Assembly: GCF_029889905.1 (NCBI RefSeq)
Contig: NZ_JARANZ010000004.1
Span: 248,001 to 312,000, forward strand
DNA: 64,000 nucleotides
Origin: Chromohalobacter sp. 11-W
Lineage (GTDB): Bacteria > Pseudomonadota > Gammaproteobacteria > Pseudomonadales > Halomonadaceae
Reading direction: 5' to 3'
The position numbers were made by a program, and so were the translations under genes. The notes beneath the pieces are model-generated. The model was not told where the DNA came from, searched no databases, and worked only from the letters and a program-made list of their open reading frames with translations. Positions 51,157-60,488 of this stretch are shown here, piece by piece; the stretch's first letter is position 1, and the number at the start of each line of letters is the position of its first letter.

Positions 51157-51772
51157 GCTTGCCATCCTAGGTGCTAGTGGCCATGGCAAGGTGATAGCGG
51201 ATACCGCGTTGCAAGCTGGTTGGGCTCAGGTCGTGTTTTTCGATGACGCCTGGCCAGAGGTTGCCGAGAATGGCTCCTGGTCAGTGGTTGGCGATTCCAG
51301 TTCTTTGTTTGATCGCCTGAGCGACTTCGATGGCGTTGTTGTGGGTATTGGGAATAACCGAATTCGCTTGGAGAAGACGCGTGGTCTGCAGTCGAAGGGG
51401 GCTAAACTGACAACCATTATTCATCCCCGTGCAACCGTCAGTGATTCTGTTAAAATCGGTGCTGGGAGTGTAATACTTGCCGGCTCAGTAATCCAAGTGG
51501 ACTCCGAGCTTGGCGTTGCATGCATCGTCAATACTAGTGCCAGTATCGATCATGACTGCTTTCTGGGTGATGGAGTGCATGTTTGCCCTGGTGCGGCTGT
51601 GGCTGGTTCCGTACGTGTAGGCGAGGGCAGTTGGATCGGTATCGGCTCGTCTATCAAACAGTTGATCAAAATTGGTTACGGAGTGACGGTCGGGGCAGGG
51701 GCAGCAGTCATCAGAGATGTACAAGATGACCAGGTTGTTGTTGGAGTTCCGGCTGCTCCCGTCACTCAATAG
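51149..51772 (+). CDS. pglD: Sugar O/N-acetyltransferase, PglD-like
   Basis: 207 aa. An N-terminal Rossmann-like part (IKLAILGASGHGKVIADTAL) precedes a left-handed beta-helix of hexapeptide repeats (VKIGAGSVILAGSVIQVDSE and later). The catalytic His is in NTSASIDHDCFLGDGVHVCP. N-acetylates UDP-4-amino sugar to give UDP-diNAc-bacillosamine. AAGGATG start inside the end of pglC. Confidence 0.92.
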   Translation: MIKLAILGASGHGKVIADTALQAGWAQVVFFDDAWPEVAENGSWSVVGDSSSLFDRLSDFDGVVVGIGNNRIRLEKTRGLQSKGAKLTTIIHPRATVSDSVKIGAGSVILAGSVIQVDSELGVACIVNTSASIDHDCFLGDGVHVCPGAAVAGSVRVGEGSWIGIGSSIKQLIKIGYGVTVGAGAAVIRDVQDDQVVVGVPAAPVTQ

Positions 51773-51803
51773 TTTATGAGTTATTATCAAATTTGGTGAT
51801 TAG

Positions 51804-52994
51804 ATGCTGAATGGACCCTTTTCGCCTTGGCCTTCTTTTACAAATGAAGAAGCCGAGGCAGTACAGCGTGTGCTGCTTTCCAACAAGGTCAACTATTGGA
51901 CGGGGACTGAGGGACGTGAGTTTGAGCGTGAATTCGCGGCTTTCGCGCAAACGCATTACGCAGTTGCTGTTGCCAATGGCACCACCGCGCTGGATTTGGC
52001 TCTCAAGAGTTTGGGAATTGGCCAAGGAGAAGGGCAGGCACGTGACGAAGTGATCGTGACATCGCGCACCTTTCTCGCTTCGGCCTCAAGTATCGTGACA
52101 GCTGGGGCCGTGCCGGTGTTTGCCGATGTGGATCGCGACTCTCAGAACATTACGGCCGAGACGGTGGCCGAAAAGATTACTCCCCACACTCGTGCGATTA
52201 TCGCCGTGCATCTGGCAGGTTGGCCATGTGAGATGAATGATCTCATGGCCCTGGCGGAGCAACATGGGCTTTATGTGATCGAAGACTGTGCCCAAGCTCA
52301 TGGTGCTACCTATGCAGGGAAAAGTGTCGGTTCCATAGGGCATGTCGGCTGCTGGTCCTTCTGTCAGGACAAGATCATGACCACAGGCGGTGAAGGTGGC
52401 ATGGTCACGACCGATGATGAAGCTCTGTGGCGACGCATGTGGGCCTACAAGGATCATGGTAAAAGCTGGGAGGCGGTGTACGAGCGCGAGCATCCCCCTG
52501 GTTTCCGCTGGTTACACGAGAGCTTTGGCACCAACTGGCGTATGACGGAAATGCAAGCCGCTATCGGGCGCATTCAACTGGAGCGCATGCCCGAGTGGAA
52601 GGCCGCCAGGCAGGCCAATGCCCAGCGAATCTGGCAAACGGCCTCTGAATGCCAGGGGCTGCGGGCACCGACCATTCCCGAGCATGTCGAGCATGCTGCC
52701 TACAAGTGCTACGTATTCGTCGAACCTGAGCGGCTCGCAGACGGCTGGGATCGGGATCGTATCCAACAGGAAATAGTGGCGAGTGGTGTGCCTTGCTTCT
52801 CGGGCTCCTGTTCCGAGGTCTACCGTGAGAGAGCTTTCGATGGTACGGAGTGGCGACCTGATAAACCGCTTCCCATAGCGCAAGAGCTGGGCGAGACGAG
52901 CCTGATGTTTCTATGTCATCCGACGCTTATCGAGGCCGAGGTGGATAAAACCTGTCAGGTAATCCAGGCGGTCATGGCACAGGCTACAGCCTGA
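51804..52994 (+). CDS. pglE: DegT/DnrJ/EryC1 aminotransferase, PglE-like
   Basis: 396-aa PLP enzyme. VANGTTALDLALKSLGIG, EDCAQAHGATYAGKSVGSIG and WSFCQDKIMTTGGEGGMVTT with the PLP Lys (about 191). Converts the UDP-4-keto-6-deoxy sugar made by PglF into the 4-amino sugar used by PglD. Confidence 0.93.
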   Translation: MLNGPFSPWPSFTNEEAEAVQRVLLSNKVNYWTGTEGREFEREFAAFAQTHYAVAVANGTTALDLALKSLGIGQGEGQARDEVIVTSRTFLASASSIVTAGAVPVFADVDRDSQNITAETVAEKITPHTRAIIAVHLAGWPCEMNDLMALAEQHGLYVIEDCAQAHGATYAGKSVGSIGHVGCWSFCQDKIMTTGGEGGMVTTDDEALWRRMWAYKDHGKSWEAVYEREHPPGFRWLHESFGTNWRMTEMQAAIGRIQLERMPEWKAARQANAQRIWQTASECQGLRAPTIPEHVEHAAYKCYVFVEPERLADGWDRDRIQQEIVASGVPCFSGSCSEVYRERAFDGTEWRPDKPLPIAQELGETSLMFLCHPTLIEAEVDKTCQVIQAVMAQATA

Positions 52995-52995
52995 T

Positions 52996-54762
52996 ATGCC
53001 CTTGGAAGCTTTGCTGACGCTGGGCGCGGTACTTTCGGTACTCGCCACGCTTGTCATTACCCGCATTGCGCCGGACGTCGTCCTGATGGCGGCGCTCGCC
53101 TTCCTGGTGATCAGCGGTATCCTCACGCCCAGCGAAGCGCTGGCGGGGTTCGCCAACCCCGGCGTGATGACCATCGCCACGCTCTACGTGGTCGCGGCGG
53201 GGTTGAAGGAAACCGGGGCCATCCAGTGGCTGGCGCATCGCTTGCTCGGTCAGCCCCGGCGTTTGCGGCAGGCGCAGTTGCGCGTATTACTCCCGGCCTC
53301 GGGGCTGAGCGCCTTCATGAACAACACCACCGTGGTGGCCATGTTCATCCCGGCGATTCAGGAATGGGCGGCGCGCCTGCGGTTGCCGACCTCCAAGTTG
53401 CTGCTGCCGCTCAGCTACGCCTCGATACTCGGGGGCACCTGCACGCTGATCGGCACCAGCACCAATCTCGTGGTGGATGGCCTGCTGCAGAGCGAGCGGG
53501 GCATCTCGCTGCATATGTTCGAGCTGGCCTGGGTGGGCGTGCCGCTTGTGGTCATCGCCGGGGGCTTCCTCTACCTGATGGCGGATCGCCTTTTGCCCAA
53601 CCGCCAAGGGGCGCTGGAACAGCTCGAACAGGCGCGAGAATACGCCGTGGAAGTCCGCGTGATTCCGCAAGGCCCCCTGGAAGGCAAGAGCATCGCCGAT
53701 GCGGGCCTGCGGAGCCTGGCGCATGGTTACCTGGCGGACATCGAGCGTGACGGCGAGCTGATGACCGCCGTGCCGCCGGAAACCAAACTGCAGGCCGATG
53801 ACATCCTCGTCTTCGTCGGTGCCCCCGAATGCGCCCGTGAGTTGCGCCGTGTCCACGGCCTGCGCCCGGCCAATGGCGACGTGCGCAAGCTGGATATCGC
53901 GCATCATCGGCGCTGCCTGGTCGAGGCCGTGATCGGCCCGGATTTCACCGGGATCGAACAGACGGTGCGCGAATCGCGCTTTCGCTCGCGCTATCAGGCA
54001 GTGATTCTCTCCATTTCTCGCCATGGCCGCCGCTTGCCCGGCAAGCTGGGGGATATTCGCCTTCAGGTGGGCGATACACTATTGATGGAAACCGCCCAGG
54101 AATTCGTCTCGCAATACCAGTACCGCAAGGATTTCCTGCTCGTCAGCGCGCTCAACGACTCCACGCCGCCGGATTTTCGCAAGGCGCCCTGGGCGTTGGG
54201 CATTCTCGGTGCCATGGTGCTGGTCAGTGCCACGGGTCTGTTGAGCATTCTTGAGGCGGCGTTTCTGGCCGGTGGTGCCATGCTGCTCACGCGATGCGTC
54301 ACGGCGAGCAAGGCACGGCGCTATCTGGAGCTTTCGGTACTCATTGTCATCGCCGCCTCGTTCGCCCTGGGCAACGCCATGGACAAGACCGGCGCCGCGA
54401 GCCAGATCGCGCAATGGCTACTCCTGATGGACGGCCTCTCGCCCTGGATGGCCCTGGCCATGGTCTACGTCCTGACCGTGATCTTCACCGAGCTGATCAC
54501 CAATAACGCCGCCGCCGTATTGATGTTTCCGGTGGCCGCCGCCGTGGCCGAGCAACTGGGCGTGAGCATCATGCCCTTCGCCATCGGCATCATGTTCGCC
54601 GCCTCGGCCAGCTTCATGACCCCACTGGGCTACCAGACCAACCTCATGGTTCTCGGCCCCGGCGGTTATCGTTTCGTGGATTACCTGCGCCTCGGCGCCC
54701 CCATGAGCCTGTTGGTCGGTGTTATCGCCATTGGCCTCATACCGCTGGTGTGGGGGTTTTGA
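52996..54762 (+). CDS. SLC13-family permease with TrkA-C domains (probable sulfate uptake)
   Basis: 588 aa. Paired membrane halves with FMNNTTVVAMFIPAIQEWA and LGGTCTLIGTSTNLVVDGLL (first half) and TNNAAAVLMFPVAAAVAEQL and TPLGYQTNLMVLGPGGYRFV (second half), the SLC13 fold. Two cytoplasmic TrkA-C modules lie between (about 215-380). Position just before cysD points to sulfate. Starts 2 bp after the pglE stop; GC-rich unlike pglC-E. Confidence 0.9.
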   Translation: MPLEALLTLGAVLSVLATLVITRIAPDVVLMAALAFLVISGILTPSEALAGFANPGVMTIATLYVVAAGLKETGAIQWLAHRLLGQPRRLRQAQLRVLLPASGLSAFMNNTTVVAMFIPAIQEWAARLRLPTSKLLLPLSYASILGGTCTLIGTSTNLVVDGLLQSERGISLHMFELAWVGVPLVVIAGGFLYLMADRLLPNRQGALEQLEQAREYAVEVRVIPQGPLEGKSIADAGLRSLAHGYLADIERDGELMTAVPPETKLQADDILVFVGAPECARELRRVHGLRPANGDVRKLDIAHHRRCLVEAVIGPDFTGIEQTVRESRFRSRYQAVILSISRHGRRLPGKLGDIRLQVGDTLLMETAQEFVSQYQYRKDFLLVSALNDSTPPDFRKAPWALGILGAMVLVSATGLLSILEAAFLAGGAMLLTRCVTASKARRYLELSVLIVIAASFALGNAMDKTGAASQIAQWLLLMDGLSPWMALAMVYVLTVIFTELITNNAAAVLMFPVAAAVAEQLGVSIMPFAIGIMFAASASFMTPLGYQTNLMVLGPGGYRFVDYLRLGAPMSLLVGVIAIGLIPLVWGF

Positions 54763-54934
54763 ACAAGCTTGAAGAGCGCCGCTTCGCGGCTGGAAGAAGA
54801 CAGAAGGAAGAGGGCAGAAGCAAGAGACAGGAGACGGGGTGGCCGTTGGTTTTCCTTCCTTCTTACGTCTTACTTCTTCAGTCTCTGGCTTTCAAATCGC
54901 CTCAACACCCGTTTCTAACAACCAAGGTTTTTAG
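54763..54934. repeat. Purine-rich then pyrimidine-rich intergenic sequence
   Basis: A GAAG/AGAGG-rich stretch (54770-54840) is followed by a CTTCC/TCTTAC-rich stretch (54850-54895), so the two can pair as a long imperfect hairpin just before cysD. The same style of sequence flanks the S23 gene downstream. Confidence 0.55.
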
Positions 54935-55852
54935 ATGTCTGAGATAACTCCCGAACGCCAAACCCACCTCAAACAGCTTGAGGCGGAGTCGATCCATATC
55001 ATCCGCGAGGTGGCTGCCGAATTCGCCAACCCGGTGATGCTGTATTCCATCGGCAAGGATTCGTCGGTGATGCTGCATCTGGCACGCAAGGCGTTTTACC
55101 CCGGTACGCCTCCGTTCCCGCTGATGCACGTCAACACCACCTGGAAGTTCAAGGAAATGATCGAGTTTCGCGACCGCATGGCCGCGGAGGTCGGGATGGA
55201 GTTGATCGAGCACATCAACGAGGAAGGCCGGGCCGCGGGCATCAACCCCTTCGATCACGGCAGCGCCAAGTACACCGATATCATGAAGACCCAGGCGCTC
55301 AAGCAGGCCCTGGACAAGCACGGCTTCGATGCCGCCTTCGGCGGCGCGCGCCGCGACGAGGAAGCCTCGCGCGCCAAGGAACGCGTCTACTCCTTCCGTG
55401 ACAAGCACCACCGCTGGGACCCCAAGAACCAGCGCCCGGAGCTGTGGAACATCTACAATGGCAAGGTGCAGAAAGGCGAGTCGATTCGCGTCTTCCCGCT
55501 CTCCAACTGGACCGAGCTGGATATCTGGCAGTACATCTACCTCGAATCGATCCCCATCGTCCCGCTGTATTACGCCGCCCCGCGTCCGGTAGTCGAGCGC
55601 GACGGCATGCAGATCATGGTCGACGACGAGCGCCTGCCGCTCGAAGAGGGCGAAGTCCCCGAAGAGAAATGGGTCCGCTTCCGCACCCTGGGCTGCTACC
55701 CGCTCACCGGCGCCGTGGAATCCACCGCCGCCACGCTGCCCGAGATCATCCAGGAAATGCTGCTGACCAAGACCAGCGAGCGCTCCGGCCGCGCCATCGA
55801 CAAAGACCAAGTCGGCAGCATGGAGCGCAAGAAGCGGGAAGGGTACTTCTGA
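54935..55852 (+). CDS. cysD: Sulfate adenylyltransferase subunit 2
   Basis: 305-aa PP-loop ATP sulfurylase subunit. [20 protein letters not shown] has the SGGxDS-like PP-loop (SIGKDSSV, about 35-42), [20 protein letters not shown] and [20 protein letters not shown] are diagnostic. Makes APS from sulfate and ATP together with CysN. Separated from cysNC by an inserted S23 cassette. Confidence 0.97.
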   Translation: MSEITPERQTHLKQLEAESIHIIREVAAEFANPVMLYSIGKDSSVMLHLARKAFYPGTPPFPLMHVNTTWKFKEMIEFRDRMAAEVGMELIEHINEEGRAAGINPFDHGSAKYTDIMKTQALKQALDKHGFDAAFGGARRDEEASRAKERVYSFRDKHHRWDPKNQRPELWNIYNGKVQKGESIRVFPLSNWTELDIWQYIYLESIPIVPLYYAAPRPVVERDGMQIMVDDERLPLEEGEVPEEKWVRFRTLGCYPLTGAVESTAATLPEIIQEMLLTKTSERSGRAIDKDQVGSMERKKREGYF

Positions 55853-55881
55853 GCCGAAGGCTCAGAAGAGCCGGAAGTCGG

Positions 55882-55901
55882 AAGCTAGAAGCTGGAAGAA
55901 A
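55882..55901. repeat. Left 20-bp inverted repeat of the S23 cassette
   Basis: AAGCTAGAAGCTGGAAGAAA; its exact reverse complement is at 56293-56312. Confidence 0.85.
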
Positions 55902-55919
55902 AAGCAAAAAAGACATCTT

Positions 55920-56264
55920 ATGGACTTCGAAAAACTTCAGGTTTGGAAGCGTTCTGCCAGGCTGTCGGCAGAGCTTTATAAGTCGATGCGCGACCTGCGG
56001 GACTTCGGTTTCAAGGATCAGATTACGCGATCCGGGCTTTCGGTACCCAGCAACATTGCAGAAGGCATGACGCGAGGAACACCTAAGGACAAGCGTCACT
56101 TTCTCCTGATTGCGAAGGGCTCATGTGCTGAGCTCAGAACACAAATCTACATCGGTATCGACATTGGTTACATCGATAAGACCTGTGGAAACCGGTGGTT
56201 ACAGGAAACACGTGAGGTTGCCGCCATGCTTTCGGGGTTGATCGGCAAGCTCACCAACGAATGA
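55920..56264 (+). CDS. S23 / four-helix-bundle protein (23S rRNA intervening-sequence type)
   Basis: 114 aa. [40 protein letters not shown] and [20 protein letters not shown] are the S23 family signature. Relatives are encoded in intervening sequences of 23S rRNA genes and as stray cassettes; function unknown. Here it sits between cysD and cysNC, framed by a perfect 20-bp inverted repeat, looking like an inserted cassette. Confidence 0.92.
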   Translation: MDFEKLQVWKRSARLSAELYKSMRDLRDFGFKDQITRSGLSVPSNIAEGMTRGTPKDKRHFLLIAKGSCAELRTQIYIGIDIGYIDKTCGNRWLQETREVAAMLSGLIGKLTNE

Positions 56265-56292
56265 ATCGGCAGGAAGCTACGTGGGGTTGGGG

Positions 56293-56312
56293 TTTCTTCC
56301 AGCTTCTAGCTT
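56293..56312. repeat. Right 20-bp inverted repeat of the S23 cassette
   Basis: TTTCTTCCAGCTTCTAGCTT, exact reverse complement of 55882-55901; 26 bp before the cysNC start. Confidence 0.85.
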
Positions 56313-56337
56313 TCAGCTTTCAGCTATGGGAATGGGT

Positions 56338-58269
56338 ATGTCACACCAATCGAATTTGATCGCTGACGATATTCAGAGCTACCTGCAGGAACATGAGAAC
56401 AAGGACCTGCTGCGCTTCATCACCTGCGGGAGCGTCGACGATGGCAAATCGACCCTGATCGGGCGCTTGCTGCACGACTCCAAGATGATCTACGAGGATC
56501 AGCTGGCGGCGATCACCCAGGCCTCCAAGACCAGCGGCACCACCGGTGACCAGGTTGATCTGGCATTGCTCGTCGACGGCCTGCAGTCCGAGCGCGAGCA
56601 GGGCATCACCATCGATGTCGCCTATCGGTATTTCTCTACCGACAAGCGCAAGTTCATCATCGCCGATACCCCGGGGCATGAGCAGTACACTCGCAACATG
56701 GCCACCGGCGCCTCCACGGCCAGCCTCGCGGTTATTCTCATCGACGCTCGCCACGGCGTGCAGACCCAGACCCGGCGGCACAGCTTCATCGCCGACCTGT
56801 TGGGCATCCAGCACCTGGTGATCGCGGTCAACAAGATGGACCTGGTCGATTACTCCCAGGCGCGCTTCGACGAGATCGTCGCCGAGTACCGCGAATTCGC
56901 CGCCAAGCTCAACGCGCCGGACATCCACTTCGTGCCGCTGTCCGCGCTGGAAGGCGACAATGTCGTCAATCGTAGCGAGAACATGCCCTGGTACAGCGTC
57001 GATGGACAACCGGGGACGCCGCTGCTCGAACTGCTTGAGACCGTCGAGGTCACCCACGACCGAAACCTGACGGATCTGCGTCTGCCGGTGCAGTACGTTA
57101 ACCGCCCGCACCTCGACTTCCGTGGCTACTGCGGCACGCTCGAGGCCGGCATCCTGCGTCCCGGGCAGGCCATCAAGGTGCTGCCCTCGGGCAAGGCCTC
57201 CACGGTGTCGCGCATCGTCACCTTCGACGGCGACCTCGAGGTGGCCTATCCGGGGCAGGCGATCACCGTCACCCTTGAAGATGAGATCGACATCTCGCGG
57301 GGCGACTGGCTGGTCGCGGAGGATGCCGAGGTGCCGCTGGCCGATGCCTTCGAGGCGGACATCGTGTGGATGCACGACACCGCGTTGGAACCCGGCCGGC
57401 TGTACGATCTCAAGCTCGCCACCCGAGACCTGGCGGGCAAGATCAGCCGGATCGACTACCAGACCGACGTCAACACGCTCGAGCATCACGCCGCCGAGAC
57501 GCTGAATCTCAACGCCATCGGCCGCTGCCGCATCGAAGTTGCCGGCACGCTGCCGGTAGACGATTACCGGGTGAGCCCCGGCACCGGCAGCTTCATCGTC
57601 ATCGACCGGCTGACCAACGTCACCGTTGGCGCGGGTATGGTGCATCGGCATCTGGAAAGCGAGCCGCCCTACGAATACCGCACACACGACAGCAAAGCCG
57701 AGGTGGTGTGGAATCGTTCCAGCGTGACGCCTGCGATGCGCGCACACATCAAGGGGCATGCCGGCAAGTGCATCTGGTTCACCGGACTTTCCGGCTCGGG
57801 GAAATCCACCCTGGCCAACGCGCTGGAAGTCGAACTCAACCGGCGTGGTTATCACACCATGCTGCTGGACGGTGACAACATTCGCCACGGCCTGTGCAAA
57901 GACCTCGCCATGAGCGAAGCCGACCGTACCGAGAACATCCGCCGGGTAGGGGAAATCGCCAAGCTGTTCGCCGATGCCGGTATCATCGTGATTACCGCCT
58001 TCATCTCGCCGTTCCGTTCCGACCGGGCGGCCGCGCGCGAACTGTTCGAAGACGGCGACTTCATTGAAGTGCATGTCGACACACCGTTGGATATCTGCGA
58101 GCAGCGCGATCCCAAGGGGCTCTACGAAAAGGCCCGCCAAGGCAAGATCAAAGACTTCACGGGGATCAACAGCCCATATGAAGCACCTTCCCAGGCGGAG
58201 GTATCTGTACAGAGTGCGGAATATAGCCAACAGGAGTTGGTCGCTCAGTTGCTCAAGAGAGTCATTTGA
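56338..58269 (+). CDS. cysNC: Bifunctional sulfate adenylyltransferase subunit 1 / APS kinase (CysN-CysC fusion)
   Basis: 643 aa. N-terminal GTPase (about 1-440): G1 [16 protein letters not shown]3 DTPGHEQY, G4 NKMD. C-terminal APS kinase (about 465-640): [36 protein letters not shown] and [13 protein letters not shown]. The fusion makes APS and then PAPS, as NodQ does. Several ATGs cluster at 56326-56338; 56338 has GGGAATGGG before it. The longer frame runs back into the right inverted repeat. Confidence 0.95.
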   Translation: MSHQSNLIADDIQSYLQEHENKDLLRFITCGSVDDGKSTLIGRLLHDSKMIYEDQLAAITQASKTSGTTGDQVDLALLVDGLQSEREQGITIDVAYRYFSTDKRKFIIADTPGHEQYTRNMATGASTASLAVILIDARHGVQTQTRRHSFIADLLGIQHLVIAVNKMDLVDYSQARFDEIVAEYREFAAKLNAPDIHFVPLSALEGDNVVNRSENMPWYSVDGQPGTPLLELLETVEVTHDRNLTDLRLPVQYVNRPHLDFRGYCGTLEAGILRPGQAIKVLPSGKASTVSRIVTFDGDLEVAYPGQAITVTLEDEIDISRGDWLVAEDAEVPLADAFEADIVWMHDTALEPGRLYDLKLATRDLAGKISRIDYQTDVNTLEHHAAETLNLNAIGRCRIEVAGTLPVDDYRVSPGTGSFIVIDRLTNVTVGAGMVHRHLESEPPYEYRTHDSKAEVVWNRSSVTPAMRAHIKGHAGKCIWFTGLSGSGKSTLANALEVELNRRGYHTMLLDGDNIRHGLCKDLAMSEADRTENIRRVGEIAKLFADAGIIVITAFISPFRSDRAAARELFEDGDFIEVHVDTPLDICEQRDPKGLYEKARQGKIKDFTGINSPYEAPSQAEVSVQSAEYSQQELVAQLLKRVI

Positions 58270-58321
58270 AAAAGGTCATTTGGAAAAGAGTCATCTGAAT
58301 GCGTGACAACACAAGGATGAG

Positions 58322-60295
58322 ATGATGGCCCAAGCACGTATGCATCAGTCGATTGCCGGGCTCAGTCGCGGCAAGAAGCGTTTGGTGATGGTCGCGGCGG
58401 ATCTTGTCGCGTTGCCGTTGGCGCTGTGGTCTGCCTATGCACTTCGCCTTGCCGAGTGGTGGCCGGCACGCTATCTCGAGCCTTTTTGGTGGTTGTTTTT
58501 GATCGTGCCGCCGGTCGGCGTGTTCGTTTTTGCCCGGTTGGGGCTCTATCGCGCCGTTGTACGCTTCATGGGGCCTCAGGCGCTGTGGGCGGTGGTCAAG
58601 GGGGCGCTGCTATTGGCGCTGTTGATGTGGGCCTCGGCGTTCTTTTATCGATGGCAGATGTTCCCGCGCTCGGTGCCGGTAAACTTTGCCTTGGTAACGT
58701 TGGTGTACGTGGGCGGTACGCGACTGGTGGTACGAAGTTACTATCAGTGGTTGATCAAGCACTATACACAAAAAGAGCCGGTGGCCATCTATGGAGCTGG
58801 CGGTGCCGGAGCGCAATTGACGCTTGCGCTAGCCAATAGCCGTGAGTTCTACACGGCGGCCTTCATGGACGATGACCCCGCGTTGTGGGGCTTCACTATC
58901 AAAGGAGTGAAGGTCCATAACCCGGCTCGCTTCAAGGCGGTAGCTGAGGAACTGGGCATCAAGCGCGTGTTATTGGCTATGCCCAGTGCCACCAAGGCAC
59001 AGCGCAAGCAGGCGTTGGATAATCTCGGCGATGTGCCGGTGCGAGTGCAAACGGTGCCTTCCATGCCGGAGATCGTCTCGGGTATTGCGAGCGTCGATCA
59101 ATTGCGCGAGGTGGAGCTGGAGGACCTGCTGGGGCGTGACCCTGTCCCGCCACAGTATGATCTGGTGAATGCCAGCATCCGCGATAAGGTGGTCATGGTC
59201 ACCGGGGCGGGTGGCTCTATCGGCAGTGAGATGTGTCGTCAGGTGGTTCGCGGTAAGCCTAAGGCACTGATTCTGTTTGAGGTGAGCGAGTTTGGCCTTT
59301 ACGCCATCAATCAAGAGTTGGAAGCGGCGCGTATCGAGATGGGGGAAAGCTATCCCATCGTGCCGCTGCTCGGCAACGTGTGTGATCGTAACCGGGTGGA
59401 GGCGGCAATTCGCCACTACGGCGTGCAGACGCTTTACCATGCCGCCGCTTATAAGCATGTACCCATCGTCGAGAACAACGTGCTGGAAGGGGTGCGTAAC
59501 AACGTACACGGCACCCGCGTGGTAGCTGAAAGCTCCGCTAGCTTGGGCGTGGAACGCTGTGTGTTGATCTCCACCGATAAGGCGGTACGGCCCACCAATG
59601 TGATGGGAGCGACCAAGCGCATGGCGGAGCTGGTGCTTCAGGACCTGGCTACGCGCTACGCCTTGAAGGATGGCCATCGCACGACTTTTTCTATGGTGCG
59701 CTTTGGTAACGTGCTGGGCTCTAGTGGCTCGGTGGTGCCATTGTTTCGTCGCCAAATCGCCGAAGGCGGGCCGATCACGGTGACGCATCCCGATATCACG
59801 CGTTTCTTCATGACCATCCCCGAAGCGGCGTTGCTGGTGGTGCAGGCCGGTTCCATGGCCGAGGGAGGCGATGTATTCGTGCTGGATATGGGCGAATCGG
59901 TGAAGATCATCGACCTGGCGCGACGTATGATCCAGCTCACCGGCCTCGAAGTGAAAGATGAAGAAAACCCTGACGGTGATATCGAGATCGTCTATAGCGG
60001 ACTGCGTTCTGGTGAGAAGCTTTATGAAGAGCTGCTGATTGGAGATAACGTTGTGGGTACCAAGCATCCGAAGATCATGCGTGCCCAGGAAGAAGCCCTA
60101 ACGCATCAAGAATTGATCGCACTGCTGGGAGAGCTGCAAGCGGCCGAGCGAACCCTCGATAGCCAGCGCTCTTGCGCCATTTTGAAGAAAGGCGTGAGGG
60201 GGTTTGCCCATAATGGCAATATGGTGGATTTGCTGCCAACAACGCCGGCAGAGACAGTACGGCTTTCTGTGCCATCGGGCACGTCAAAGCATTAG
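58322..60295 (+). CDS. pglF: UDP-GlcNAc 4,6-dehydratase, membrane type (PglF/WbpM-like)
   Basis: 657 aa. Four N-terminal helices (LVMVAADLVALPLALWSAYA and later) are followed by a first Rossmann part (AIYGAGGAGAQLTLALANSR) and the SDR domain (MVTGAGGSIGSEMCRQVVRG, about 291-310; STDKAVRPTNVMGATKRMAE with Met for the usual Tyr, as in this family). First step of the bacillosamine pathway; separated from pglC-E by the sulfate block. Confidence 0.93.
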   Translation: MMAQARMHQSIAGLSRGKKRLVMVAADLVALPLALWSAYALRLAEWWPARYLEPFWWLFLIVPPVGVFVFARLGLYRAVVRFMGPQALWAVVKGALLLALLMWASAFFYRWQMFPRSVPVNFALVTLVYVGGTRLVVRSYYQWLIKHYTQKEPVAIYGAGGAGAQLTLALANSREFYTAAFMDDDPALWGFTIKGVKVHNPARFKAVAEELGIKRVLLAMPSATKAQRKQALDNLGDVPVRVQTVPSMPEIVSGIASVDQLREVELEDLLGRDPVPPQYDLVNASIRDKVVMVTGAGGSIGSEMCRQVVRGKPKALILFEVSEFGLYAINQELEAARIEMGESYPIVPLLGNVCDRNRVEAAIRHYGVQTLYHAAAYKHVPIVENNVLEGVRNNVHGTRVVAESSASLGVERCVLISTDKAVRPTNVMGATKRMAELVLQDLATRYALKDGHRTTFSMVRFGNVLGSSGSVVPLFRRQIAEGGPITVTHPDITRFFMTIPEAALLVVQAGSMAEGGDVFVLDMGESVKIIDLARRMIQLTGLEVKDEENPDGDIEIVYSGLRSGEKLYEELLIGDNVVGTKHPKIMRAQEEALTHQELIALLGELQAAERTLDSQRSCAILKKGVRGFAHNGNMVDLLPTTPAETVRLSVPSGTSKH

Positions 60296-60310
60296 CAATA
60301 CGCCCGTTTC

Positions 60311-60346
60311 AGACGCCCGGCCCCCTCGTGGGGCTGGGCGTCTTTG
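60311..60346 (+). terminator. Terminator at the end of the O-antigen cluster
   Basis: AGACGCCCGGCCCC and GGGGCTGGGCGTCT form a long stem with one G-U pair and a loop of CTCGT, followed by TTGTGT. Ends the transcript after pglF. Confidence 0.8.
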
Positions 60347-60488
60347 TGTCTGAATGTAGCTTTATAAATTTCCCCGGATATGCGACGTCTGGTACTCTGT
60401 CGCGCTTTTGATAGCACTGGCGAGGCGAGATACCTGTCTCGACGTGTGTAAAGCCGGATAGGGCGCGAACACAGGGGTAGATCGGTAG

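Noticed and set aside
56341-58230. 629-codon minus-strand open frame
   Set aside because: Complete shadow of cysNC; the sense strand has all GTPase and kinase motifs.
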